Below, piece by piece: positions 42,201 to 57,200 of a DNA stretch of 64,000 nt (position 1 is the first letter of the stretch; every line of letters starts with the position of its first letter). The stretch comes from Protula sp. h YS-2021 (Eukaryota > Annelida > Polychaeta > Sabellida > Serpulidae). The DNA lies in assembly GCA_949752745.1 (NCBI GenBank), contig OX457026.1, positions 31,884,911 through 31,948,910 on the forward strand, in the 5' to 3' direction. Below the pieces are notes generated by a model that saw nothing but the letters and a program-made list of their open reading frames with translations, did no database searches and was not told where the DNA came from. The translations under genes were made by a program, and so were the position numbers.

Positions 42201-45200
42201 AAATTTTCTAAGTCCAGCTGGTCCATTTTCCTTGGCCGAACTTGGCCCATTTACAATACCGATCTTTGTTTGTTCCCATAGAGGCTACATACCAAGTTTC
42301 ATTAAAATCCTTGCAGCAGTTTTTAAGTTACCGTGTTAACAAGCTCTTGATGACAGACCGACAGGCCGACAGACCGACCGACCGACACGCGGTCGATCGC
42401 ATACATTCCCCCTGTGGGGAATAACCAAACCATCGTAGTGAGCACAGCCCCAATCGGAAATGAAAATCGAAGTTGGCGGCCAAAACCAACAGATTAACGG
42501 GTGGCAGTAGCAACCGGAGATGTACGGACGGATAAACGGAAGGACAACACCCTAATCTATAAAGCCCCGGTTTGCGACTAAAAAAATACAATGTGGTTAT
42601 GATTTGTTGTATACCGAAACCCCTCTTTTGGGGACACTGAACTAACTTCCGTTTTTTGTTGTCCCTAATAGCGGGTGGTCTAATACAAAGGTTTACACGA
42701 CAAACTAGCGTTGGAGGGGGAGTGGAGGGGGGAAGGGGGTGGGGTGAGGAGTCAAATCAAGAAAATAAACATTCTTCGCTCTTTACTTTATTCCTAACCT
42801 CAGCGACATGCAGCAATGAAATTATACAAAGGCTTCGTTTTGTTTACTCACGTGGCGTCATATTTAGTGGGCAAATAGTATCTCTAACCGTTTTCGAGAT
42901 AATGGAACACTTCCGGTTTTTTAATTTGACCATGGCCGAGGATGTCAAGGTCACCGAGACACCTCAAAGCAATAAACTAGGGTATTGAAAATCCCCAAGT
43001 GTAATCAGAGACAAAATAGACCGAGCAAAGAGAATCAAGGCTAGTAAGAGAAGTACGGGCGAAACGACTCTGCAGTTCACGTTCTACCCCCCCCCCCCCC
43101 CCAACAATGCTACAGCAGTGCAATTGAACTGCAATGAATCTAGGCCTTCCAATTTTCTCTTGACTGTCATGAAATCTGCCACAAAAGGCAAAGAAAAAAG
43201 AAAAAAAAAAGAAACTTAGAGAACATTTTCGTGTTTTTAATTTTTATTTTATGACTGCATTTTTACACAAAAACAAAAACGGCGTTCTTTATTCTTTATA
43301 CTTGAGCATCCGCACTCTCGGTTCAGTAAGAAGACGTTGACCTCCGCGAGGATCAGTCGCCAAAATTGATGAGGAAATATTCTCACTTCATGATGATTAA
43401 GTTAATTGAAGAAACTCGTGGAAAAAACAACATCCTTCCATCATTTAAAAACACGTGACCTCACGTTCACCAAAATCACAGGAACGCACAAGCCTGTATA
43501 TATCACATTTATATTTTATTCAAACAAGCAAATGTCAGTTTATGATGCATTGATTATTACACGTCAGTTACCTATTTTTTTCTCTAGATAAGAGAAAACA
43601 GAAAAATACACACTATATAAAAAAAAAACTGACACATTTTGACAATGCCTCCTCGTCTATAAGAACATACACACCAAAAAAGACAATACATAAATAAACA
43701 AATCAATAAAATTAACAGAGGGAACAAAATCAAATTTTACTTATTTTGGCCCTAGATCTCCACACAGTTCTATGCTTGAGAAGTTTAACCTACTTACTTC
43801 TGTCACACAATAGGTTAAAATATTCACGCCATTCATTGATTCAATCTGACCATACATCAATTTCAGAGAATTAATTTTACTATTTTTTCACTATAATCAA
43901 GCGAACTTTTTTGGTGATGCCAAGCATTTGCCCATAACGCGTACTGCCACTGCGATTTGTCAAAATACGGCGGGCAGTGGGTGAAAATCTTAATTCTATT
44001 ATTAAATATTTTATATATAGTCAACATAAATTTCGTTCTGGGCTGCAAATTCTAGTTTGTGCTCATCCCGCCAGCGACATCATAGTTGAACTAGACCGTT
44101 TTCGCTACCCAGCAGCGCAAATTACACTTGGAAAAATTCAGAATTCTATAAAAATCTCTGTTAAATGTCACGCCAAGTTGACAACTGCATCAAAACTATA
44201 TGATATTTTATATCCCAGTAAATATTCTGACGCCGAGAACAGTTCGATTTTAGGTCGCGTCAGCAATCCGGCGAAGTCGCAACTTTGAATCTGGTAGTAA
44301 TTTGGTTGTTGGCTGGTGGTAACCATAGATCAACGTTTTGAGCACAACGTAAAAAGACGTTGGATAAACAACGAAATTTTGGAGGAAATCAAAACTTCAC
44401 TCTGTTATCACAGGTCATCTACCTGTAAAAATTTTCAAAATTAAAATTCGTAAGAAAATTTCAAAAGTCAATTGCAATACTGTCTCTGCCACCCCCGTAG
44501 TAATTTCTCACGTAGGAAGTAAAAACTGAAAATTTTAACCTGAGCAGACTTTAATTTTATTCCCCAGTCGCAGCTTTAATTTCCTGTGAGAAATAACTAC
44601 AGGGACGGCAGAGTCAGTATTTAAATTGATTTCTGATATTTTCTTACAAATTTCAAATTTTGAACATTTTCACAGGTCATGACCTGTGGACATTGAGTGA
44701 AATTTTAAGTTCAGGGCAAGTTTATTCCTTCGTTGTAAATTTTTACTTCCTACGAGAGAAATTACTACAGGGTGGCAGAGAGAGTACTTAAATTCATTTC
44801 TGAAATTTTCTTACAAATTTGAAATTTTGAAAATTTTCACGGCTGACCTGTGGAAATGAGTGAAATTTTAATTCCTCCAAAATTTATTCCATGATCGTAA
44901 TTTTTACTTCCTATGTGAGAAATCACTATAGTGATGGCAGCGAAAGTACTTAAATTACTCTCTAAATTTCTCCTATAAATTTCAAATTTTAAAAATTTTA
45001 ACAGGTGGAAACTGAGTGAAATTTTAAGCTTCTCCAAAATTTATTCGTTGTTCGCATTTTTCACTTTATACGAGAGATCGCTACAGGGATGGCAGAGAGA
45101 CTACTTAAATTGATTTTTGAAATTTTATTTGAAATTAGAAATTTTCACATGTGCTGACCTTTGGAAATAAGTGTGAAATGTTACATTCCTCCAAAATTGA

Positions 45201-48200
45201 ATCCTTGGTCCTAAACTTTACTTCCGACGTGAGAAATCAATACAGGAATAGCAGGGAAAGAAAATAAATCGATTTCTGAAATTTTATTTTAAATTTCAAG
45301 TTTTGACAATTTTCACAGGTCATGACACGGGGGAACTGAGTGAAGTTTTAAGTTCCTCCAAAATTTATTTCTTGCTTATACTTTTCATTTAATGCGTGAG
45401 AAAGCAATATATGGATGGCAGAGGCAGTATTTAAATTGATTTCTGAAATCTTCTTAGAAATTTCACATTTTGAAAATTTTCACACCTGTGGAAATTCAGA
45501 GAAATATTAAGTTCCTTTAAAATTTATTCCTTGGTCGTAATTTTTATTTCCTGCATGAGAAATCACTACAGGAATGGCAGAGACACTACTTAAATTGATT
45601 TCTGACATTTATTAGGAATTTTAAATTTTGAAAATTTTCACTTGTGGAAATTAAGTGAAATTTTAAGTTCCTCCAAAATTTATTCCTTGGTCGTACTTTT
45701 CACTTCCTACGTGAGAAATCACTACAGGAGTGGCAGAGACACTACTTAAATTCATTTCTGAAATTTTCTTACAAATTTCACATTTTGAAAGTTTTCACAG
45801 TGATTTTGTGAGAATCTTCATTGTTCGTATGACAATTTGTGTGAACTTGGAATGAATAAACATTTATGATAGTTACCCTGTGCATGATTATTCAGAGGTA
45901 ATTACTGAAATTAAAAAGATAAGCAACATATATAAACAATATACGTAAAGCACCATGATTTGATAAGGGGGTTTCGCTTGAGTACCTGCAGGAGGAGATC
46001 TGGTTCTGGTTCGCGAATTCAACAGATTAACCGTGGTTACTGTACCGGAATTTACGGTACATACTTTTTTTATAATAATAATAAGCAGACTCATTAAGGA
46101 GGCTTTGTTTGTTTTAAAAAACCACAAACGAATAGTCTTATACATATATTACATAGAACACGTGTTGAAATTAACCTTCAAAGTCACTCAGGACACGTGT
46201 TACTGCGAGCACTTTGTCCGCTGTCCAGAATTTCGAGTTGTCGGAAGAGGGAATGAGGTGGGGGGGGGGGGGGTACGGGGTAGAGTCGGCGCTAAGGTAC
46301 CCTCGATGGGCATGGAGGAGATCTAGATTACAGGAGAAACAACGTCTTTTTGCGCGCCCTGAAGCTTTCGCGATGTGAAGCAGGCGGGGGGGGGGGGGGG
46401 GGGGGGCTGACGGCGTTTTGTTAGGACAGTAAATCGATCTCGCTTTTCTTCTTCAAATATATCCACATCTTTTTCTCTCAACCTGGATTGGAATACCAAT
46501 TTCAAACCCCCGGAAAAGCTAACCTGAGACGGGGAAAGTTAGCCCATCTTCACTCTGGGCAAACTTAGCCCGGAGAGGGAGGGGGTGATAAAAGGGGGAC
46601 GATAGGTCTAATCGGCTAGATGCGCACAGAGGGGTCGGATGGCGGCCCATCCTCTCCCGCTTGAACAGTGTACTTTCCCGGTTTTTTAAACTAAAAATTG
46701 AGTTTGATCCCCAAGTTTGATCACAACCACCCCTTCCCCCAAAGAAAATCCTTCTAAAATCCTGGATGCTCCCATCTCATTGGCTAAAACAAAAAAAATA
46801 AAGCTTCGACTAGTCCTCCAAATTTCTGGAGCAGTGAATGCGATGCATAATTTAATACCCCACACAGTCTACATTGTTTTATGAGTTTGAAGGAAAACTT
46901 TTAAAACATGCAAATATTGGTTATTTGAATGGGACATCGCTTTACTCAAGCAGCCTTAACTTCAAACTGCTGCCAAACTTTGGAAAAGTCACTCGAGTTA
47001 AACAGTTCCAAGGATTTTCGATTTAAATGCAGAGGTGCACATAAAACCTTTGCATTTCGCCATTGCGAAGGTGAAATCCATTTGGCGAAGGTGACAAGAT
47101 TCAACCTCGCCAATTTGGCGAAGGTGAATTTTAGGCAAAAATTATTATAATAAAATCAAAATATGTTTTGGTTTTGATTTAGGCGAACGTGAAATGAACG
47201 CACAGCTATCCAATTGACAAACGAAAACAGTGACGACACTCGTTCAACTTGACCATTTTCACACACCATAATTGTACGCATATCAATTGATATTTAATAA
47301 CAGATTACAATATTTGTAATAAACAAATTAAGTTACAGTTTTAGTAAGAGGGTTAATTTGGCGAAAGTGAATTCGATTTGGCGAAGGTGAGCTGAAAGTT
47401 CTTCGCCAAATTGGCGAAGGTAAAAAAATCCTCATGTGACCCCTGTTAAATGTAACGACTTTCACAACGGATCTGAGTAATTTTACACTGTTCATCTCTC
47501 CGGAAAAAAAGACATAAAGCCGAGAAATTATTTTTAAAAAAACTGCGCTGACACGAAATTGGCTTCGGGAAATATGAGTAAAATCAAAGAGGATATATTG
47601 TTTTTCTTAGTCCTCCGGTAGAACTTGATAGCGATTACATGAACATCATACTAACCAAGCAATACTAACATAAATATGAGCTGACGTAAAATAAATATGA
47701 AACTTCAAGGTCTTTGTGAATAAACTACCTAATTCCTTGAAAGAATGCAAAGCATCAGTGCGTTATGATAACAAGAACCAGTTGGTTCTTTTTCCTTCAC
47801 GCCGCCTCATCTCAGCCTCTTCCCGCTCACAACCCCCTTGTCTTTTGTTGTATTCCCATGTGGTCTAGCATTCTCGGGGTTAATAAGCAACAGAAAGGGA
47901 AATTGGACGAGCTTATATAGCGCTGCATGTTTAGGTGAGACAGGTTTGAAACTACAATGTCTTCAAGTTGTAACATGTGATTTTGCAGTAAGAATTAGGC
48001 GCTGTGAAGAGTGGGGCTTTGGCTATAACGAGACGACGCAAGACGCTGGAAATTTGTTGGTAAAAATGTTATGCGAAAATCTTTCCCTGCAGCCATGCAA
48101 AATACGGTATATGACGTGTGTTTGTTTATAGGTGGGGTGAAACAGGAGGCATGTGTTGGTATACATAAATGGGGCGGGGAGGGGGGGGAAGCCGAACTCA

Positions 48201-51200
48201 CGTAACTTAACCAGACTGAGCTTCTGCTGCTCTTTGGGATAGTTTGCTGACCATTCTACTGGGCCACCAACCCCCTCCCCCCCCCACCCCTCCGGTGACC
48301 TCCCCTTCCTGGAATTATTTTTCACACGCAACAAATCTACGATTTTGCAGTTAAAGTTCCCCTCCCCCCCGGTCGCTCATTCTGTTCGTTATACAGAAGG
48401 ACTCATAAAAATATGGTTGTTGCAATTTGGCCATCGGTTGGGGTGGTCAAAAACCGGTTTTGTTGTAAAATAAAAGTGTTACTTTGTTGTCTGAAGAAGA
48501 AAAACTGAAAGAAATCTGTGAAGTAATCTATTCCATTCTCAAACAATGGAACAGACTGCCAGGGTGGTCTTTTGAACAGTAGCCGTGGTAAATAATTACT
48601 GCCTAAAGCGGTGATCATTTCTTTGTACAGAAATAGAGATAGAACTAATTTACCTTACTGAGACGTGGAAACAAACAGAAGAAAACTATTTACTCTCAAT
48701 CAAAATAACATATACTCAAGCCTGTTAATTCCTACCCAATGAGCAGATATTGCTATTCAGGCTTGGGAAAAAATCCGTTACAACTCCTAACGGCATGACA
48801 ATAGACGAGAATATGACAATCCGTGAGAGCAAGGGCCACTTGTCAACAAATCATGTCCTTTCTGGAAACCCTTGAGAGGTTTTTCGTACAAAGACAGTTT
48901 GATTTAGTCGACTGAACGGCAAACATAAGCTATTAACTCCAATAATTCGTAAAAGATGAATGCAATCTTTCAGTTTGCAACACCAAGCTAGAGTAGATAC
49001 AAATCTATAACTTTGCACAATAGTCTCGGTTAGACGTGGAAAAATAATCTTGGCACAATTTAGAAGGCTATCGGTGATTATGGAAACAATTAAAGAAAAG
49101 AAAGATTTGTAAAACAAACTGCTGGGGCAGAAATTACCCATACATGCTGACGCCCCTTATGAACAGTAGCAAAATAGACTAATCCTCAGTCACAGCAGTG
49201 CACTTAGGAAACATGACAAAAGTACATTGTTGAGAAAACCATGGCACATGTTTTCAAATCGCACAGTTGTGATTTATTTTGTTTTCGGGGGTGATTGAAA
49301 AGGCTGATCCAGCCCTTATCGCTCCTCACTTTACTTGGAAAGGTGACCAGTTTGGATGCTTCAGTTACATATATACAACGCTTGTTTTGGTTTCCTTTAG
49401 TTGATGTTTTTACCTCTGTGGATACTTATATATATATTTTATTTGAGTTTATGTACTAATTCTGCAACACGTTATAACAATGCCTAAAGAAAGGGTTCGT
49501 CTATCACAGGTATTGTGAACTTTTTATGTTTTTATTTTAATTTTTATTGCAAATGCCATGTTGAATTTGGTTCATATATTTTGATGTTATTTTGATTTTG
49601 ATTCTTTTATGTCATACCAGCTTTTAGTGACCACAAGGGCGGGTGGGAACTTCCTATATAAACATTACCACGTGACTCAGCCTTATGTCAGTTAACAGTT
49701 CGGTTGTGCCATGTTATCACTCATACATTAAAGGATTTGTTTGGTAAATAAATGGAGATGGAACAGTCTGTTGTGTAGCATCACAGCTTTCCCCAGTGCC
49801 GAGTCACGTCTGTGATATGTCAACACCAAAGTCTCATTCACTAAAAAAATGAAGACATGCATCGAAATCAGATTCCATAACAACGAAAGGCTTCGTGTGA
49901 TTTAGGCAATGGGTAACGGACTCATTCGAAAAATCTTACAAGCTAAAGAGAAGATTTTTTTTTTCATTTTTTGGTATCAACACTATGGTGAGGATTTTTT
50001 TTTTTTTGGGTCAATCCCGATAGCCCACAAAGTCCTTGCAATTTCTAAAAGCTGGTATAAAAGCTGAAAGTGATGTCAGCATCTCATGATTTTTGCTATA
50101 CCTTTTTTTAATATATGAGCAGAGAGAATTGAGTTTGTGTAGTTTGTTAATAGTTGCTCGGGCGACATTATAATTATTTATTATCTTTCCAATTTTTCGT
50201 TAGAAGCTGGAGGTTTTAAGAATCATGATTTTGTTTTTCATAAGATGCTTGGACATTTTAAGTTTATTACATAAAGTTATAGTAATATAAAAACCAAACA
50301 TTTTGGAAAATCTATGTGTAGATGATCCCGAAAAACTCACGCAACAGTTAACCCATAGCACATCACATAACATAGATTTTCTTAAATGAAAAAGCTTTAC
50401 GGTTCGCAGTTTTGATTCAACGCTTTTTACCCCTCTTTTTCTATTCATTTTAGTTTACGAAGTGTACTTGAAAAACTAGTCCGCCAATTACTGTGTATTT
50501 TTATGTTGTGTATAAACTATGACGCTAGAGTGATACCGCAGTTGCTTTTTACACCCCACCCACCTCGAACACCTTTGGAAAGGGTATTATTTCTGCGTCA
50601 TCGGGCCATGACCATGTACAGGAGTAATGTGATGCATAGTCTATGACGTCAAAATGACTGATCTTTGGCATGAACATATCATATTTTGGTTGTCAACATT
50701 TGAAAGCGAAGAAACGGCTGTTTCAAACAGTGACACACTGTAATACGCAGTGATCACTTCCCATGCAATGCAAATCCCATTTCTGTTATACCTATTGAAC
50801 CTGACTTCCGTTTTTTAATATACATGTTATTTTTTTATTCCTATTCTTCTTGTACTTTTTAAAACGTCCATCTTTTCCCTTGTATATACCGTGTCAACAC
50901 ACACAACAGAGACAGTCAATCCCGGGTGGCGGATATACATATAACATGTTAAGTACTTTGGTTTATCTTCTTTAATAAACCTTCGGGTGGGCAACCAATT
51001 AGGCGAGTAGCTTCCAATTATTACAGCAATTCAATAAACAGAGTTATGACTTATTTAGCTTTTGCCGCGTATGGGCATAAGGCAGACGATTGACAGCATT
51101 CGTTGTTTCTGTTGTTTGACACATAAAAGTGCGTTTTAAAATAATGAGTTCCAAACTCAAACTTTCGGATTGTTTGGGGTATTTTATACTTAAATTTCTT

Positions 51201-54200
51201 CAAAATTCTTCATCTGTAGGGTTTACACACAGTGTGGCTGTGCATTTCAGCTGTCGACACTCAGCAGATCCATTTTTTTTTTTACTTTTTTTTTTCTGTA
51301 ATTCTACAGTCTTTAAAATTCTGTCTTTGTTTTGTTCATTTGGTTTGCATGTGGTGTTCAATTTTGTTTATAATTCTGTGGGTAAAGCACGTCACTTTTA
51401 GGTTTTTTTAAAAGTGTTTCTTTTTATTTACTTAATTTGTGCTGAAACGCTTATAGTGCTGTCCATGTATGTCCTCAGTTACTCACCAAAATTATGGTTC
51501 GAAGGGCGACATTTCTCACGACACCAAATGTTTAGTGAAAATTTTTAGGCATGATAATTTTAACAAACAAAACAAAAACGATCCTAAGCTATTTTCAGTT
51601 GAATGTTCTTGCTTTGCAATTTTGCTTGTGTTTTTAGCTTGTATGTACATAATACTGGAAAAGCCAAAACTGACTACCATTAACTGACAGTGCAAAACTA
51701 CGAACTGGCCCTTGGGGAGTGGGGTTGCGATTACCAAAAAAAAAAAAAAAAAAAAAAAGTAGGGGAAGGAAGGAGCAACCAATTCAGTGCTACTAAAAAA
51801 AAGTGCACAACATGCGTAAGAACGCATCGACAGGCGTGTAACTGTAATACAAAGTAAGCTGCAAAAAAGAAAAAAAGAAGAAAATCACTGAATCTTGAAA
51901 GAAAAGATGAAAGAAAAGATGCCAGAGGATATGTGGCAAATAGTCTGATTTGAAGAGATCACAGAGGGACAATGGACAACAGCTGTAGCGGAAGGGGTTT
52001 GATGAACTCCACAACGCAGGATAAAGAACCGCATGAAAGTTTAAAAACCTTGTAAAACATAACCAACGGTACCAAGAACCATGCGGAATACAATAACAAT
52101 GTGGTCTGAAGACTTCCACTTGAATATTTTCCCGGTGTTTACACATGTCAGACGAGCGTTATTTTAGGCGACAGCACGCCAGTTCATGTGTCTATCGGCA
52201 AGAGCATCCATGTGCATAATAACAATACCGGGAGGAAACTGTTCAGTCGGACTCGCCTGATGATTCCAGGCTTTTGTAAAATGGATAGAAAATAGAACAC
52301 AGGTGTGAATCTGAAGCCGTAGATCAATAAGCTGGATACAAACAAAATGTGTGCGCCAAGAAAACGTGGAATTAAATCTGTGTTGTTTTTTTTGGTCCTT
52401 CAGGATGTCACCGGCACCGCAACCTGTCCCCCCTCTCCCTCCGAACAAAATGTTGTATATGTGCAGGCTGTTCTAGCTGGGCGTTTTATACGAGAAGCAA
52501 AAGTTCCAACCGCTTTTCAGACATTTCAATTCCAAATGCCAAATTTGTTGTCATTTTCAGTCACTAAAAAAGTGTGCAGTGAAGTGAAATTTTGGCATCT
52601 CTTTGTTCTCCTGTACTTGCTCACGATTGGTCACGATGATCCCATTTTATGTCTAGCCCAAAATGATTTAAAATATTAGCGCTGTCATCCACTTTGGCTG
52701 GTCTATATATATGACGCGTAATTTACAACTATAAAAGTGTGATTGCAACAACTACAATTGCGAAATGAATGGCATTAATAATAGTTCAATTTGGCAAACG
52801 TTTTATATCTCGAGTTCACGAAAAAAAAACGTCAGGGTTGGGAGTCGTCTGTCAATCGGTGACAATGACAGCAGACGATCGAGGGAAAATTTGGCACAGG
52901 GGAGGGGTAGAAACCCAAGACAAAGGGGGGAAATGCAGACGCCGTCCATATAAGGACATAATGAGGGGCAACGGGTGTCTGAGGTGTCGGACAGGCTGTT
53001 TTTATTATGACAGATGGTTCGGTGAGGATTGATGGCTCCACCAAAGCAAAATGCGAATCAAGACGACTGCTTTTGAAGTTGGGCTTGAAAAAGCAAAGGG
53101 TTCAGCCTTTGTGAACTACTTTTTTCCTGGCATTCACAGGCAATGGAAATAATTCGGGGCACGCCGAAAATACCACAAAAAAGTAAAGAAATCACTGATG
53201 TTGCGCTGCCAGGCAACTAGTCTGGAAACTTTCCCAATATTCTGGTACCTTAGACGTTTTCCTGAGCCAGGGAGAAAAGGGTGATAGCTTCCAAAGAAGC
53301 TTCGCTCCAACGCTAACGCGGTTTTCTATGGCGGCGCATGTTTGTTTGCTTCCGGCCAGTCACCTTTATCATATAACATGAAAACTTGCCTTTTTTCTTT
53401 TTTATAGTAAAAAACAGAAAGAAATCGTTCAAAAACCCAAGTGTTTATGTGCATGAATAAATAAATCGAAAACAATTAAAGATGTCTTGATGAATAAAAT
53501 CTGTGTTAAAAAGAGCTGTATTAATCGCGTTATTTTTTACAAATGACAGAAACACTTCTACCAGAACAACAGAACATTCGTGATGTCAGACAACCCAACA
53601 AATGATGTTTATTCATTAAAAACATCTGGCACAACAGCGGGGCCCACTTGGGGACTAAACCGCCGAATGCTTATTCTTCACCGATCTTCCATTTCCTGGG
53701 ATTTTTGTTGTAGAAGTCAGATGAAAATAGGCCAAATTGGGAGTTCCCTCCCCCACTTCCGGCATCTAGCCCCTCCCCCATCCACACTGTAAGTCGACAG
53801 GGCCCACAACTGCCAAACTGTAATTTTAGAAAAGAAACACGTGGTGGTATTTTTTGTTGTTTTTTTTTTTTTTGATTTTGACAAAGGAAGATATAAACCG
53901 AAAAGGAGACGCGAAGAAAGAGTGTAAGAATGCACCACCTCATTAATTTGAAAGTTAGGTTGCACTGTTTGCATCCTCAACCCCTCCCCGCATTTACACA
54001 TCGGTCTCCATGGCGAACGCACATAAACTGCTAAAATTGTATTCTATGCTCTTTGGTTTTACACAGAACGCCCGCAGTGAAGCCCGCACTACAAATGAAA
54101 ACTTACACCTTTAGCAAAGAACTTTTTAAAAAGTGAAATGTAATTCAAACCCACACAGTACACCTTCTGCCAACATCAAGATGTCTGTTGTTCTGCGAAA

Positions 54201-57200
54201 AGAAACTTCCTTCATCTGGATTTGCTTTGCTCAATTCCTGTGAACGTGTACACACTGACACAACTTCGACAGGCTTACCCACAGGTGGCACAAAATTAAC
54301 CAAAAACTTTCGAAAACAACACGCGTGTATGTGTGTGTGTTTTTTTCTAAGATTTTGAAGTCTGTTTTACACAAAAAAAAAGAAAAAAAGTTTAAGTCTG
54401 GAAAAAGATGAGCACAGACGCCAAGTTACAAGGTTTCGAGGCTTCACAGTGATGCAGCAACTTGGTCTATATACTGCAATAAGTAGAAATATTCTGCGTT
54501 GACAGACCATGAACGTATGAGTTTACCGCTGTCAAAGAACATGTGCCAGATGTGTATATGCCTTATGTCCACAAAACGCAGGCACGGAAACGAACAGTCG
54601 GACTACCGCTATCCGTTGCGTCCATTGTCGATTATTTGCATACCCGGAAGACATTGACTGAAAACCTGCAGCCTGCTGCTAAAATTGCTCCAGAGATACT
54701 AGCAAGTGTATTCCAGTTCATCGCTTCTATCTCACAGCGCAATGATGCTGCATTCTTTAAACAAAATAACGAGCAAGTGACGGGCGTGAAAATTATCTGT
54801 TTATCTATCGAATGAACCATCTAATGAACCATGGTACTAATTAGCGAATTGTTTAGAAACCATGGACTTCCTCGCTCAGACTGGGAAGTGGGTTTCGTGA
54901 TGGCATCACTAGTGGTGCGAAAGACGGATTAACTCTAGATAACCCATAAAACTCATAAATCGTTTTCCCGTTCTTTCTGCAGTCAATCGTTCCGGATTAA
55001 GCTTGCAAAATTCTTAATTTTACTGTTCTTGTTAGGTTCTTGTTGGATGCGTTATAATGAAATACGTTGCAAACAAAATGATCATAAACTTATCTCTGGC
55101 ATCTCCCCGAAAGCTAAAGAAAATGTACATGTAATATATTCTAGAAAAAGAAAAAAAATAACCGTCTTACGAAATCATAACTTTATGAAGAAACATAATA
55201 GCAGGTATTTTATGTAAAACCGTGGTAATATGGCAAAATATGAAACGACACCAAGGTCCCGGACGGTTATATCGACAATCTTCGATTTTGAATGCCAAGT
55301 GAGATATCTGTAGGTTAAGAAATATTTGTTACATCTGGTAATCATAGTTGTTCTGTTGCTTAATTCTAGTTGTTCTGTTGCTTAATTCTAAACACATGCC
55401 AAAAGGAGCAAAGATAACAGGAAAAATCAATATCGCCATCTGTCGGGTAAAAGGGATTTAGGACTGAGATGAGAACTGAGAGATCTGGTTCTACAATTCT
55501 CTTGTGGCTGTTTGGCGACAACGGATCGAACCAAGAATTTACCCAATGGAAAGCAACTGGATTTGTCCTTCCAGATAAACTGCTGTCACACAGTCAACCA
55601 ATATCGTTCAGCTAGCGGGTATGCCGACTTCTGCCGGATTGAGGTTTATAGCACTCCAAAGCACAAATGAACAACATGTGCGCTAAGTTTGGAGACCCTT
55701 TTCGAAAGTCATTTCGTGGCATAACAAACACACCGAAATAATGCAAACTGAGGGATGGAATACATGCGAATTTTTTATTTTGAGCACGACAGTAACCAGT
55801 AATGGAAGAATATTGAAGCCAACTCCTCTATTTTTCCTTAAACCTCTCAAGGGTTGGAATCTACAAACTTTTTATTATGAACTCAGTGGGTTTCAGCCGC
55901 TATATTTCCCACCCGACTGGGCTGATGCAAGTCCAACAAACGTCGTTTACTGATGTCAACACACAGTTAATTTATTATTCCACAAACCATGAAATATATT
56001 TGCTACCGTCTCCTCTCTTAGATTTCAATTTGGCTATCGTAGCACAAAAATTTTCAATAAATTCAAATCTTTTTTCGCCGGTCTAAAATCTAACCACCCC
56101 ACCCCTTCCCCCCTAAACTTCCCTTCCTAATTAGTAGATCTCCTATTTGGAAGCTAATACACAACAAATGCCATTTTGGCTGTAAAGCTTTTCGTCATTT
56201 CAAATGCCACATCAATTGAATCTCATATATCTGGAGATAATTAGCAAAATGTCGAAATCACTAAAACTGAAAACAAAAACTTTATGTTTCAAAAGTTCCT
56301 AAATGCTGCTTTGATGTAGCGCTGATGGCTAAGCTACTGCGGTCTGCATATGGTCTCCAACTCATTAATGGTTAAACTACGGCGATTAACTTAATTTCAA
56401 TACAGCACGAAGCAGTTTTATATACACAACTACAGCTTTTCATACACATGTTAAGCATTGTGTCTAATATTTACGTTTATAGAGAGGGAATATTTATTCA
56501 ATGAACAGTTTACCAACACACGTTACTTTGGTTTAATCAGTTGTCAAACTTTAGCAATGACAGTACAATTCTGAAGTGCCCAGTAAGCAATTACGAAGAA
56601 TTTATTCAGCTGAACTTATGTACGTTCTAAGGAAGGACCTGTTTTTTTTCCAGCAGATTTGTTTTCTTTGACTAATTATTAAGCGGAAAATAAAGCCGCG
56701 TTTTGTACCAACTAACAAAAAAAAATGCAGATATCAAATGCAACGCTAACCAACCAGGTTTTGCGTGTCACCCACTCAAAACCATATGTGGTCTTACTGT
56801 AGTGCTTCCATACATGAAATTTTTTACCCAAAATTAAAAGTTGGGGAAGAACTATACTGTCCAATCCAGAATCAAACAGCCGTTTCATTGCATTTTTCTG
56901 GTCAATGGCCCACAAGACCCCTCTCCTCCCCCACCTCTTTAGTTATTTTGTCACCTACATGGGGAGGGCTGCACTGCCTCAATGCCATCCTGTTGTTTTT
57001 AATACACTTTAAATAAATGGCTATCAGCTTTAGCAATTGTTGTATATAATACATAATTCGTATACAGTACAAAATTTAATTTCAGAGTGCATTTTTTTTT
57101 GTTTCTATGGAGTAAAAATTCTTTCTTTTTTGCAGTTTTTTTATCATTTTTAAGTAATTTAATTTCTTTTTTTGAAGTGGAAGTAATGTGTCTTCCAATT

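Noticed and set aside
52769..53044. Overlapping frames of 62-87 codons on both strands
   Set aside because: Three frames overlap without any recognised motif; this is a stop-poor GC-richer segment.
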